Positions 1 to 8,900 are shown, numbered from the stretch's first letter. The stretch: 36,059 bases of DNA from an uncultured Clostridia bacterium (GCA_944383355.1 CALWPF010000017.1:1-36059); one strand, 5' to 3'. Made by a program: numbers and translations. Notes: generated by a model from the letters alone, not told the origin.

Positions 1-62
1 GGCTTTACAACACAAAAATGCTTTTTTATAATAATCAAAATTTATTAAAAGGAGAAAAAATT

Positions 63-278
63 ATGAAATGGATAAAATGGCTTAATCTTGCTCAAACAAT
101 TTTACTAGTTATTGTTGGCATTTTACTTGCTAATTTTAAAACTATCACAGAAGCGGGAATGATAGTATTTGAAATTTTCGTTATACTATCACTTGTTTTG
201 TCAATCGTAATGTTAGTTATGCACTTTAAGAAAAACAAAAAGCAAAAGCAAGAAGAAAAAAAGAACGAAGAAAAGTAA
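63..278 (+). CDS. Small two-helix membrane protein of the integrative element
   Basis: This encodes a 71-residue protein with two hydrophobic stretches, roughly residues 6-24 and 30-52, each long enough to cross a membrane. A highly charged Lys/Glu tail (residues 54-71) follows and is probably cytoplasmic. I chose the ATG at 63 because GGAG lies at 51-54, 8 nt upstream; the earlier in-frame ATG at 18 has no such site and would add 15 polar residues. No family is recognised. The gene is on the same strand as the excisionase-like and integrase genes and is separated from them by a terminator at 390-419, so it is probably element cargo. The size and layout resemble small phage or plasmid membrane proteins, but I see nothing specific enough to name a function. 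Confidence 0.6.
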   Translation: MKWIKWLNLAQTILLVIVGILLANFKTITEAGMIVFEIFVILSLVLSIVMLVMHFKKNKKQKQEEKKNEEK

Positions 279-389
279 AAAGTTCTGATTTTTTAGGTCG
301 CTGCACTTTACTTTGTAAAATGCTTATACTACAATATTGATATGAAACAAGCAATTCCACCAAAGATAGATTTTTTAATAAAAATGCCG

Positions 390-419
390 AAAGATACTCT
401 CAAAAAGGGTGTCTTTTTT
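390..419 (+). terminator. Intrinsic terminator after the small membrane protein gene
   Basis: A ten-pair stem (390-399 with 407-416, including two G-U pairs) closes a seven-base loop, and a run of T follows to 419. It would stop plus-strand transcription coming from the small membrane protein gene 110 bp upstream. Confidence 0.6.
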
Positions 420-641
420 AGTTTTTTCAAAAAAAATTTAACTTTTTTAAAAAAATTTTGCCAAAATGCCCATTTTAGCACTTCAAATCGCTATAATATA
501 TATAGGAGGGTTTTTCAAAAAACCCAAAGACCAAAGATTTTTAGCAAACGCAAAGCCACCAGGCAGCAACTGCTTATATATATAAATAATTTAAAATCGA
601 TTGCTTTTCGCTATCTTTTTCTTTCGTGCGTGAGTGCAACC

Positions 642-683
642 AAAAAGAAGCCCAAATTAAATTTAAAAGGAGGGTTTCTTTTT
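642..683 (+). promoter_or_regulatory. Hairpin covering the ribosome binding site of the excisionase-like gene
   Basis: AAAAAGAAGCCC (642-653) can pair with GGGTTTCTTTTT (672-683) over 12 positions with one G-U pair, enclosing an 18-base A/T-rich loop. The Shine-Dalgarno sequence AAGGAGGG (667-674) lies at the loop-stem junction and the ATG at 684 follows directly. When folded, the stem would hide part of the ribosome binding site and end at the start codon. Because a T-rich run forms the 3' arm, the same structure could instead act as a weak transcription attenuator. The complementarity is visible; the regulatory role is inference. Confidence 0.45.
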
Positions 684-950
684 ATGCGTTCATTTACAGA
701 TTTAACCATAAAGAAACAAAACGAAACACAAAATTGCGATTCTCCAAAGATAAATGAAAACTCTGCAAGATATAGAACAATCAATGCCACGATAAAAGAA
801 TTAAAGGAGATAGACCCAAACACTTGCCTATCTACCTATTTTATTCGCTGTCTTTGTAGTTCTAAAAAAGTCATTTCTCTAACAGCTGGAAACAAAGTTT
901 TAGTCAACTTTGATGACCTTCTAAACTATTTACAAAAAGGAGAAAGATAA
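684..950 (+). CDS. Excisionase-like small DNA-binding protein
   Basis: An 88-residue protein. Its C-terminal half has the layout of the small Xis-type winged-helix proteins of Gram-positive mobile elements: a helix around residues 47-62, a short wing containing LTAGNKVLVNFDDL (about residues 67-80), and the ending LLNYLQ, comparable to the usual 'GrK.lin.d.l.~yL' of that family. The ATG at 684 follows AAGGAGGG by 9-10 nt; longer in-frame extensions have no ribosome binding site. The stop codon is one base before the integrase ATG, so the two genes are almost certainly co-transcribed. In such elements the small protein directs the integrase towards excision. The family call rests on pattern and position rather than strong identity; a transcriptional regulator of the element is the alternative. 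Confidence 0.6.
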   Translation: MRSFTDLTIKKQNETQNCDSPKINENSARYRTINATIKELKEIDPNTCLSTYFIRCLCSSKKVISLTAGNKVLVNFDDLLNYLQKGER

Positions 951-951
951 T

Positions 952-2364
952 ATGGCAAGTATACCTAAAAAACCAAGAATTAAAAAAGATGGAACAGAAG
1001 TTTACGACATTCAAGTTTATGTTAAGGACTCAAAGCAAAAGATATTTTACAAAACATATACTCGTGAGCAAGGCATAACTGAAAACGAGAACAGAAGAAG
1101 ATTAAATGCTTTTGCAGTAAACTTTGAAAACGAAGTTCGAAACAAAATCGCAGAACAAAAACGAGAGTTTATTCGAAACAAACAAGAAATAACTTTTAAA
1201 GAATTCTCTTTAAAATGGTTAAGAAGAAGCGAACAAAAGGACTCAAAAACATCAGTTGTAAGAAACACAAAAATTGTGGAAGATTTAAATGTTTTGATAG
1301 GCAATCTTAAAATGAAAGAAATTCAACCACTTGATATTCAAGAAATTTTAGACTATCTAAACAGCAAAAAAATCATAAAAGAAACAGTAGTTTTAAAGAA
1401 ATCAATTGATGAAATAATAAAAAATACAAATGTTGATAAACTTTGCAGAGAAAATGATTTTAGCACCTGCACGATTTTCTATGCGAAAAAAGGCAAAACA
1501 ATTCAATGGATAAATGCAGTTAAAATTTGCAATGCTTTAAAACTCAATGTAAACGAATACTTTACAAAGAAAGTAGAAGAACGGCCATATTCCAAAGGCA
1601 GTAAACTTGTTTATCGTAAAGTTTTAAACGCAATTTTCAACTTTGCAATAGAAACTGACTTGATAGATAAAAACCCTTGTAAATTTGTTTTAAAGCCAAA
1701 CAACCTAAGTGGCGAGATAAAAGAGAAAGACATCTTATCACTTGAAGAAACAAAACAATTACAAAACACTATAAAATCAATGAACAACATTGAAGACTTA
1801 AAAAAGAAAACAATGGTGGCAATGTTTTTATCACTTGGACTAAGACAAGGCGAACTTGTTGGACTACAATGGAAAGATATAGACTTTGATACAAAAAGGC
1901 TTACAATCAACAGAAGTTCAACCTACACAGGTGCAAAATATGGAATAGTCACCAAAACACCTAAAACAAAAACATCTATCAGAACGCTCCCTATTCCACA
2001 AAGTTTAATGGAAATCATACTAGAATACAAAAATTGGTATGATAACGAACACAACAGACTTTATGAAATATGGGATAATGAAAATGAATGGGTGTTTGTA
2101 AAAACAACAGGGCAACAAATATTTCCACGCACAACAACTGGGTGGCTTGACTATGTTTTAAATAAAGGTGGTATTAGACATATTGGTTGTCATTCATTAA
2201 GGCATACCTTTATTACAACATTATTAAGAGAAAAAGTACCAGTTAAAGTTGTGGCAAAATTTGCTGGACACGCAAACCCAAATGTGACTTTATCAACTTA
2301 TGCCCATTTCCTAGACGAAGATAATGATGAGGCTTCACAGGTTATGGACAAGTTTTTGAAATAA
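952..2364 (+). CDS. int: Tyrosine recombinase (integrase) with an inserted HTH-like segment
   Basis: A 470-residue site-specific recombinase of the Tn916/phage integrase type, which breaks and rejoins DNA through a tyrosine to insert or excise the element. An N-terminal arm-binding region (about 1-75) is followed by a SAM-like core-binding domain (about 80-240) and the catalytic domain (about 260-470). The active-site set is complete: R298 in GLRQGE, K338/K340, H414 and R417 in HSLRH, H440 in FAGH, and Y450. Residues about 150-208 interrupt the core-binding domain with a segment that reads like a Cro/XRE helix-turn-helix, ending in ICNALKLNVNEYF. The length exceeds the usual 380-400 residues by about the size of this insert. 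The start has GGAG 11 nt upstream. The gene ends 110 bp from the tRNA-Arg that is the likely attachment site. Confidence 0.93.
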   Translation: MASIPKKPRIKKDGTEVYDIQVYVKDSKQKIFYKTYTREQGITENENRRRLNAFAVNFENEVRNKIAEQKREFIRNKQEITFKEFSLKWLRRSEQKDSKTSVVRNTKIVEDLNVLIGNLKMKEIQPLDIQEILDYLNSKKIIKETVVLKKSIDEIIKNTNVDKLCRENDFSTCTIFYAKKGKTIQWINAVKICNALKLNVNEYFTKKVEERPYSKGSKLVYRKVLNAIFNFAIETDLIDKNPCKFVLKPNNLSGEIKEKDILSLEETKQLQNTIKSMNNIEDLKKKTMVAMFLSLGLRQGELVGLQWKDIDFDTKRLTINRSSTYTGAKYGIVTKTPKTKTSIRTLPIPQSLMEIILEYKNWYDNEHNRLYEIWDNENEWVFVKTTGQQIFPRTTTGWLDYVLNKGGIRHIGCHSLRHTFITTLLREKVPVKVVAKFAGHANPNVTLSTYAHFLDEDNDEASQVMDKFLK

Positions 2365-2443
2365 TCATACTAAAACCATACTCAAAAAGTATGTTGTCTT
2401 TTAATGTCAAGTTTAAAAAAGGAGATAAATATGTATTTTTATA

Positions 2444-2469
2444 GAAAAAGACCACCTTAAATAGTGGTC
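2444..2469 (-). terminator. Terminator of the tRNA-Arg gene
   Basis: Read on the minus strand just beyond the CCA end of the tRNA, GACCAC pairs with GTGGTC (2464-2469 and 2450-2455) around an eight-base loop and is followed by five T (2445-2449). It also faces the integrase gene, whose own 3' end shows only a weak five-pair hairpin near 2376-2393. Confidence 0.65.
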
Positions 2470-2473
2470 AGTT

Positions 2474-2548
2474 TGGTGTTCCCGGCGGGAATCGAACCCA
2501 CATCTAGAGCTTAGGAGGCTCTTGTTCTATCCGTTGAACTACGAGAAC
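2474..2548 (-). tRNA. tRNA-Arg (anticodon CCT), intact, CCA encoded
   Basis: A full cloverleaf can be drawn: acceptor GTTCTCG with CGGGAAC (one G-U), D stem GTTC/GAAC, anticodon stem AGAGC/GCTCT around loop CTCCTAA, four-base variable region, T stem GTGGG/CCCGC around TTCGATT, discriminator A, and an encoded CCA (2474-2476). The anticodon CCT reads the rare AGG arginine codon. The gene lies 110 bp past the integrase with its 3' end facing it, the usual layout for an element that uses a tRNA as its insertion site, and it has its own terminator. Whether it is the chromosomal gene or a copy carried by the element cannot be decided from this window. Confidence 0.93.
2510..2519. repeat. Probable attachment core, copy 1 (inside the intact tRNA-Arg)
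   Basis: The ten bases CTTAGGAGGC (GCCTCCTAAG on the tRNA strand) cover the anticodon loop of the intact tRNA and occur again at 2679-2688, exactly where the second tRNA-Arg breaks off. An exact repeat centred on a tRNA anticodon loop beside an integrase is what strand exchange by a tyrosine recombinase leaves behind. The crossover point is inferred. Confidence 0.55.
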
Positions 2549-2960
2549 ATATAAATTTTGAGATTTCACACAAGATTTAGGACAAAACTATTGATAAAAT
2601 TATTGATGCTTTCAAAAATTCAATCAAAAACCTACGAAAACCCAGTAAATAAAGGACTTAAATTCTTTATTACATACTCTTAGGAGGCGATTGCTCTATC
2701 CAGCTGAGCTATACTCACATAGAAAAATTCATAATAATCAAATCTAATATATTTGTGAAATATACCAAAAATTATACCAAAAATCAATAATCAAAAGATA
2801 TGCTTACCAAAAGTACAATTCACACCTCACCTCACTAGATGATATGACAAAATTAAAAAAGTAAAATTTTATCAATAACATATCAAATAATGTCAAAGTG
2901 TACATTTGATTATACAACTTTTAATACCTTGTGTCAACATATAATAGCAAACCATAAAAC
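2549..2960. other. Gene-free stretch across the element-chromosome junction
   Basis: No protein gene is seen here. 2549-2678 is A/T-rich sequence between the intact tRNA-Arg and the broken one and contains an imperfect inverted repeat near 2651-2670. 2679-2718 is the tRNA remnant. 2719-2960 is A/T-rich spacer with short repeats such as ATACCAAAAAT (around 2761-2782) and no convincing open frame, promoter or structured RNA. Integrase arm-type sites may lie in the first part, but I could not identify a repeated motif to support that. Confidence 0.5.
2679..2718 (-). pseudogene. 5' half of a disrupted tRNA-Arg(CCT) gene with attachment core copy 2
   Basis: Reading from 2718 on the minus strand gives a textbook tRNA 5' half: acceptor GTGAGTA, TA, D arm GCTC/GAGC with the loop AGCTGGATA, then ATCGC and the anticodon loop CTCCTAA followed by G39. 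After that the sequence stops matching a tRNA: the next bases cannot pair with ATCGC and no T arm or acceptor 3' strand follows. The break falls just after the ten-base core shared with the intact tRNA. This looks like a chromosomal tRNA-Arg gene split by integration, with its 3' half expected at the far end of the element, outside the window. Confidence 0.75.
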
Positions 2961-2990
2961 AAAAAAAGGCACGACTATTGCCATGCCCTT
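2961..2990 (-). terminator. Terminator after the three-helix membrane protein gene
   Basis: An eight-pair stem (2968-2975 with 2980-2987, two G-U pairs on the minus strand) with the loop AATA is followed on the minus strand by seven T (2961-2967). It begins 8 nt past the stop codon of the 2996-3391 gene. Confidence 0.8.
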
Positions 2991-2995
2991 TTATT

Positions 2996-3391
2996 TTAAA
3001 AATAAATACCAGAAAACACAATTAAGATACCTAATATCATAATAACTAACGCTGGAGTAAATGCAATATTTTTTGTTTGCAGTAATTGAACAACATAAAC
3101 AACGATGCCACCTATCATTGCTGCCCAGCCAAGATATCTAAACACAAGTAAAACTATAGCACCACAACCAACTCCGTACAAAAATGCTCCAAATATTGTC
3201 AATACCATAGCTGTCAACGAACACAAAATTATCCATGTATCCAAAGACAATCCAGACATGGTGGTACTTTTTACTGGTTTTGGCTCTTTCTTATTTGAGT
3301 TGTCTGTGCTAGCATCAGCATCTCTTGCATTGGTCTCAATAGGCTCAGCATCACCCAATACTCCATCTTCGTCATAGTCAAAATCTGCCAT
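2996..3391 (-). CDS. Three-helix membrane protein with acidic N-terminal tail
   Basis: A 131-residue protein. The first ~45 residues are polar, with an acidic head (MADFDYDEDG) followed by a Lys/Pro-rich linker. Three membrane-spanning stretches follow at about residues 50-72, 74-101 and 110-131, the last ending at the C-terminus. Start: ATG with GAGGAGG about 6 nt upstream. A strong terminator follows directly, so it is the last or only gene of its unit. It shares no strand overlap with the element genes and has the same base composition as the chromosomal genes to its right. I do not recognise a family; small integral membrane proteins of this shape are common and often uncharacterised. Confidence 0.75.
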   Translation of the reverse strand: MADFDYDEDGVLGDAEPIETNARDADASTDNSNKKEPKPVKSTTMSGLSLDTWIILCSLTAMVLTIFGAFLYGVGCGAIVLLVFRYLGWAAMIGGIVVYVVQLLQTKNIAFTPALVIMILGILIVFSGIYF

Positions 3392-3501
3392 AATTTCCTC
3401 CTCTAATAACTATATTTAGTATACTATAGTTTTATTTATTTTGCAAGTATTAAACCTCAAAAAAGTATATTTTACAACTTTTGATAATTTATTACAAATT
3501 A

Positions 3502-4572
3502 TTAGGAGGTAATCAATGGTCTACTACGATCAAAGTCAGCCAAATACGACCACGTATTCGGTCCTACTATACCATCTGGAGTCAAACCATTTTCACTTTG
3601 AAATTCCTTTACCGCCCTCTCAGTATTACTGCCGAAAATTCCATCTATAGTTCCAACATTATATAATTTACTATATAATTTTTGTTGTAAATAACGAACT
3701 TCTGCACCATAACTGCCTCTTTTTAAAATCCTCGCCTCTGGAGTGAGATTATTTAATTTGTACCAAGTATTTCTGCCAACTATACCATCAGCTGTCAATC
3801 CATTAGCCTGTTGAAAGGCTTTTACAGCATTAGTAGTATTTGGCCCAAATGCCCCATCAACATTCCCAACACTATAGCCTTGAGTTTTTAATAAGAATTG
3901 AAGGTATCTAACAAATCTACCCCTGCTACCACTACGAATCGTTGGGAAAGTCATATTTTCTATAGGGATATAGGTAACATTAAAGAATTCACACACACCT
4001 CTACAAGTAGCTCTACCTACAGTATTGATATGATCTGGGTCCAACATAAGTTTTGCTTCATTAAAATTAGTCATAAATCCCGCCTCTACCAATGTTGCCA
4101 CGGTCCTAACCGATGATAACATAGCAACATCAAGAGTTTTGATGCCACGCCCATTTAAACTGGTATCATCAAGTATTGAGTTGTATACATACTCAGACAA
4201 AGACTTACTACGAGTGGCATAAGCATTAGTTGGCGAGTAAAATACCTCCAATCCATTTGCTGAATTAAAGGTAGTACCATCACCAAAAGCATTATATGCA
4301 AAGGTTACCAGACAACTAGGCGATGCTCTGTTTACAGTATTCACTCTACTATTGATAGACAAATCTTGTCTATTGGGTTTGACATCTAGTATATAAAAAC
4401 CTATCCGTAGACAATCAGCCAAAAAAGCATTTTTAACTGCAAAATTCCATTCGTTTTCGTATATACTCCTGTCTATATAAGGCATGATAGGCGTACGCTT
4501 GCCTGCTGTAGGTGGATTAATACCATGTTCATCATTACCCGCTATCAAATAATTACTAGGATCATTAGCCAT
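3502..4572 (-). CDS. N-acetylmuramoyl-L-alanine amidase-like protein with two peptidoglycan-binding domains
   Basis: A 356-residue protein with an Amidase_3-type domain (about 5-200) and two PG_binding_1 domains (about 214-273 and 286-345, each ending in a DGIVGxNTW motif). Amidases of this family cut the bond between N-acetylmuramate and L-alanine in peptidoglycan; the C-terminal domains hold the enzyme on the wall. Visible active-site parts are H16 in NDEHG, E41 (or E39) before the first long helix, and E163 in the LVEAGFMTN motif. The third zinc ligand, normally the His of 'SIHANA', is Ala92 here (TFAYNAFG). There is no signal peptide, so export would need a holin, lysis or the forespore/mother-cell setting. 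Start: ATG with GGGGAGGG upstream. Its lies downstream of, but separated by a terminator from, the collagen-like gene. It may be a spore- or phage-derived lysin or a wall-binding protein with lost catalysis. Confidence 0.82.
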   Translation of the reverse strand: MANDPSNYLIAGNDEHGINPPTAGKRTPIMPYIDRSIYENEWNFAVKNAFLADCLRIGFYILDVKPNRQDLSINSRVNTVNRASPSCLVTFAYNAFGDGTTFNSANGLEVFYSPTNAYATRSKSLSEYVYNSILDDTSLNGRGIKTLDVAMLSSVRTVATLVEAGFMTNFNEAKLMLDPDHINTVGRATCRGVCEFFNVTYIPIENMTFPTIRSGSRGRFVRYLQFLLKTQGYSVGNVDGAFGPNTTNAVKAFQQANGLTADGIVGRNTWYKLNNLTPEARILKRGSYGAEVRYLQQKLYSKLYNVGTIDGIFGSNTERAVKEFQSENGLTPDGIVGPNTWSYLADFDRSRPLITS

Positions 4573-4652
4573 ATTTCCCTCCCCAAAAAACTAAATATAT
4601 TTATGCTAAAATGTTACTATTTGTTACAATAATATTTTTGCATCATTAAATC

Positions 4653-4682
4653 AAAAACTACTACAAATCGTAGTAGCTTTTT
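4653..4682. terminator. Bidirectional terminator between the collagen-like and amidase genes
   Basis: CTACTAC (4658-4664) and GTAGTAG (4670-4676) form a seven-pair stem around five bases, extended by flanking A and T runs on both sides. It lies 35 bp past the stop of the collagen-like gene, so the amidase gene must have its own promoter in 4573-4652. Confidence 0.75.
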
Positions 4683-4716
4683 GTCATCTGTCTTGTAATA
4701 CTAACTATCTATAAAC

Positions 4717-6499
<1,783 letters not shown>

Positions 6500-6661
6500 T
6501 AAATCTGCTAGCTTGGATAAATACTTAGCAAAAAATTAGCACTAAGTCAGCAAGTCATTATAATTGCCAATAGTACTATAAAATTTGCAAAAATCTCCTT
6601 GTTTATTGTATTAAAGTCAACTAAAAATTGTGACAATTAATTGAATAATATAGATAAAAAG

Positions 6662-6691
6662 TTGATTATTGTGTGAGCATAGTGATAAAAT
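6662..6691 (+). promoter_or_regulatory. Candidate sigma-A promoter of the M49-like peptidase gene
   Basis: TTGATT (6662-6667), an 18-bp spacer and TAAAAT (6686-6691) lie 62 bp upstream of the ATG at 6754. Both boxes match the consensus at four or five of six positions. In such A/T-rich DNA this is suggestive only. Confidence 0.35.
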
Positions 6692-6753
6692 ATAAAAGTA
6701 ATTTTAGCACATAATATGTTATATAAAATTATCATTAGGTTAGGAGTAAAACA

Positions 6754-8493
6754 ATGGAATTTGAATTAAATTTGAGCACACAAGAGTTGCAAACTCGAGC
6801 AACTGCACCACAATTGGAGCCTATAAAAATGCTTACTCCAGAAAGTATGGAATACAAACAACTGAGTCCCAAACAAAAATTAGTCCTATTACATCTGGTA
6901 AGAGCTAGTATTTGGGTGGAAAAAGCATATTACAAAATGGAAAATAAATACAACATAGATTTTCAGGAGTTTTTGAAAAAAGAAATAAAAAATAACAATA
7001 TTGATGCTAAATTAACCAGTATACTATATTACGCACAAAAAAGTATGTTTTCACCAGATTGTGAAGGAAATTTTATAAAGCTAGTAAAAAATATAGATGA
7101 ACCTATTGCAAAAAATTTTTATCCTACTGATCTAAGCATAGAGAGATTTCACTCAATACTACTAACCATGCTAAAAAGAGGCAAAATTGCAGAAGTAAAA
7201 AAAGTATTGTCCCAACATACCATGGTCGAATACCATGGCGATGAGTTGCATGGTATTGAATATGTAGAATATTTTAAAGAAGAATTCTGTAACTGCGCTA
7301 ACGAATTGAGATTAGCTATACAATATTGTGATGATAACGATTTTGCACAATTCCTAGATTACCAAGCCAAGGCTTTAACTGAGGACAATCAAGAATACGA
7401 TTGCATGGCAGATACTTTATGGGCAAAATTATCAAATACCATATTTGATTTTACTCTTACTAGAGAATGCTATGACGATCCAATGACTCAATCTATAAAC
7501 AACAATGAAATCTTGCTAAAAGAATTAAAGCGGTATGACATAAAGTTTTATGCAAAGGACACAATCGGTGCCCGTGTGGGTATAATAAACAAAGAAGGAA
7601 CTAAATTCCTCAATGATACTAATAAAATTTTGGATATAATTGCGCAAAATATGCCTATGCAAAAATTATATAACCAAAATATCAACGCACAAAAACAAAT
7701 GGGAATAGATCTTGATATTGTATGTTTAACTGGTGGCGAAGGCACCTGCCAAGCAGGCGTAACAGTAGCACAAAACTCCCCTAACGATGACAAATTGGCG
7801 GTCATTAGAGGTGGCGACCGCAAAAATGTATTTCATAGACAAGTAAGACATAACCGCAACCAAAAAGTAATCTCCGCCATACTAAACCCTCATCAGTTAC
7901 AATATTATGACACTGAGGCAGATCATTGGGGAGTCATCTGTCACGAAAACACCCATTCACTAGGGCCAAAAAACACAAAATTAGGCGAATATACATCAAT
8001 ATTTGAGGAATTCAAAGCCGACCTCGGCGCCTTAGCCTATTTACCAGAATTTGAGAGCAACAAGGTATTTGATAATGTTCAATGCAAAAAAATTGCTTGC
8101 AGTTTCTTGATTGACGAGTTTCAAAAACAAAAACCAACTTCTCTAGCTCAAGCACATGGCGTACAGAGAGTAATGCTCCTAAATAGAATGTTGGAAGGAA
8201 ATGCTATCAGTATATCAAGCACTGGTATTATCACTATAAACTTTGAAAACGTAGATAAAACTGCCAAAAAGGCAATGGAAGAAATAATAAATATTCAATT
8301 ATCAAACTCTACTCAAAAAGCAAAGGAATATCTCAATAAATATTATCAATGGACTTATGAATTAGAAAATGTCGCCAAAAACATGCGACAACATAGTAAA
8401 AAACTGAACAATAGTCTAGATGAGCCATTAAAAGAATATCTACTGACTGACAAAGCAGAAAAGGAAATAAAAGCTTTGCTTTTACTAATTTAA
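6754..8493 (+). CDS. M49-like (dipeptidyl peptidase III-related) zinc metallopeptidase
   Basis: A 579-residue soluble protein without signal peptide. A zinc site is visible: H397-E398-N-T-H401, followed 17-18 residues later by E418/E419 in EEFKAD. The stretch NSPND (341-345), then HENTHSLGP and EEFKADLGAL, follows the order seen in bacterial DPP III-related enzymes (peptidase family M49), where the second motif EE.KAD supplies the third zinc ligand. Classical DPP III has a six-residue HExxGH; this one has the shorter HExxH. M49 enzymes remove dipeptides from peptide N-termini in the cytosol. The N-terminal ~330 residues are mainly helical and unrecognised. Start: ATG with TTAGGAG 8 nt upstream. 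It stands alone between its promoter and a terminator. Substrate is unknown. Confidence 0.65.
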   Translation: MEFELNLSTQELQTRATAPQLEPIKMLTPESMEYKQLSPKQKLVLLHLVRASIWVEKAYYKMENKYNIDFQEFLKKEIKNNNIDAKLTSILYYAQKSMFSPDCEGNFIKLVKNIDEPIAKNFYPTDLSIERFHSILLTMLKRGKIAEVKKVLSQHTMVEYHGDELHGIEYVEYFKEEFCNCANELRLAIQYCDDNDFAQFLDYQAKALTEDNQEYDCMADTLWAKLSNTIFDFTLTRECYDDPMTQSINNNEILLKELKRYDIKFYAKDTIGARVGIINKEGTKFLNDTNKILDIIAQNMPMQKLYNQNINAQKQMGIDLDIVCLTGGEGTCQAGVTVAQNSPNDDKLAVIRGGDRKNVFHRQVRHNRNQKVISAILNPHQLQYYDTEADHWGVICHENTHSLGPKNTKLGEYTSIFEEFKADLGALAYLPEFESNKVFDNVQCKKIACSFLIDEFQKQKPTSLAQAHGVQRVMLLNRMLEGNAISISSTGIITINFENVDKTAKKAMEEIINIQLSNSTQKAKEYLNKYYQWTYELENVAKNMRQHSKKLNNSLDEPLKEYLLTDKAEKEIKALLLLI

Positions 8494-8525
8494 ATACCAC
8501 ATACAAAAACAAATCTATAACAATA

Positions 8526-8554
8526 AAAATCCACGGGATTTCCGTGGATTTTTA
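8526..8554. terminator. Bidirectional terminator between the peptidase gene and acpP
   Basis: AAATCCACGG and CCGTGGATTT form a ten-pair stem around five bases, with T runs on both strands. It serves the convergent genes ending at 8493 (plus) and 8560 (minus). Confidence 0.9.
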
Positions 8555-8559
8555 TTATC

Positions 8560-8793
8560 TTATTGTTGAGTCTTGGTCTCTACATATTCAGCTAACTTAC
8601 CTATAGTTGTCAAATCCTTTGCGTCCTCATCAGGGACACTGATTTGGAACTCATCTTCCAATGCAATCAACATCTCTACTACATCTAGAGAATCTGCGTG
8701 TAAGTCCTCAATAATACGAGTATCTTTATTCAAAGTAGATTTATCTACATTTAGCTGCTCAGCCAAAAGTGTAATTATCCTATCTATAACCAT
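8560..8793 (-). CDS. acpP: Acyl carrier protein
   Basis: A 77-residue acidic protein that carries growing fatty acyl chains on a phosphopantetheine arm. The attachment serine is S35 in the classic motif HADSLDVVEM, followed by the typical acidic helix and the pattern PDEDAKDLTTIGKLAEYV. Start: the ATG at 8793 has AAAGGAG 6 nt upstream; an in-frame ATG seven codons earlier lacks a site. The gene is alone, not next to other fab genes, which is common in clostridia. A dedicated carrier protein for another pathway is possible, but size and motif fit AcpP well. Confidence 0.93.
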   Translation of the reverse strand: MVIDRIITLLAEQLNVDKSTLNKDTRIIEDLHADSLDVVEMLIALEDEFQISVPDEDAKDLTTIGKLAEYVETKTQQ

Positions 8794-8900
8794 AATTGCT
8801 CCTTTAATAACCATCTAATGTTGTCAAACTTGACATGCGTTATTATAACACACACAATATTTGGTTGTAAAGCAAATTCTTTATTATAGACCCAGAAAAA

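Larger units (their letters stand above)
279..683 (+). other. Non-coding stretch upstream of the excisionase-like gene
   Basis: About 400 bp with no convincing gene. An open frame exists from 342, but it has no ribosome binding site and its composition is unlike a protein. The stretch holds an intrinsic terminator (390-419), a TATAAT box (492-497), and two hairpins that each start at an AGGAGGGTTT sequence. The first hairpin is GGGTTTTT paired with AAAAACCC at 508-525; the second (642-683) sits on the ribosome binding site of the next gene. The two AGGAGGGTTT copies (505-514 and 669-678, the second differing near its end) could be the trace of a small duplication. Confidence 0.5.

Noticed and set aside
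342..683. Upstream extension of the excisionase-like frame to an ATG at 342.
   Set aside because: No ribosome binding site, Lys/Phe-rich sequence typical of A/T-rich non-coding DNA, and it runs through a terminator. The ATG at 684 has a strong site.
2431..2460. A nine-codon frame (MYFYRKRPP) with a good AAAGGAG site between the integrase and the tRNA.
   Set aside because: Too short to support as a gene; its end lies in the tRNA terminator hairpin. It may be a relic of sequence joined by recombination.
1..2720. A complete prophage or defence island at the left end.
   Set aside because: Only an integrase, an excisionase-like gene and one small membrane protein are inside the window; the rest of the element lies to the left and cannot be judged.
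2761..2800. Short direct repeats around ATACCAAAAAT as a possible small CRISPR or iteron array.
   Set aside because: Only two partial copies with no regular spacing; expected by chance in DNA this A/T-rich.
3484..3502. ATAATTT/AAATTAT inverted repeat at the end of the amidase gene as a terminator.
   Set aside because: The seven-pair stem has only A-T pairs, overlaps the stop codon and lacks an immediate T run.
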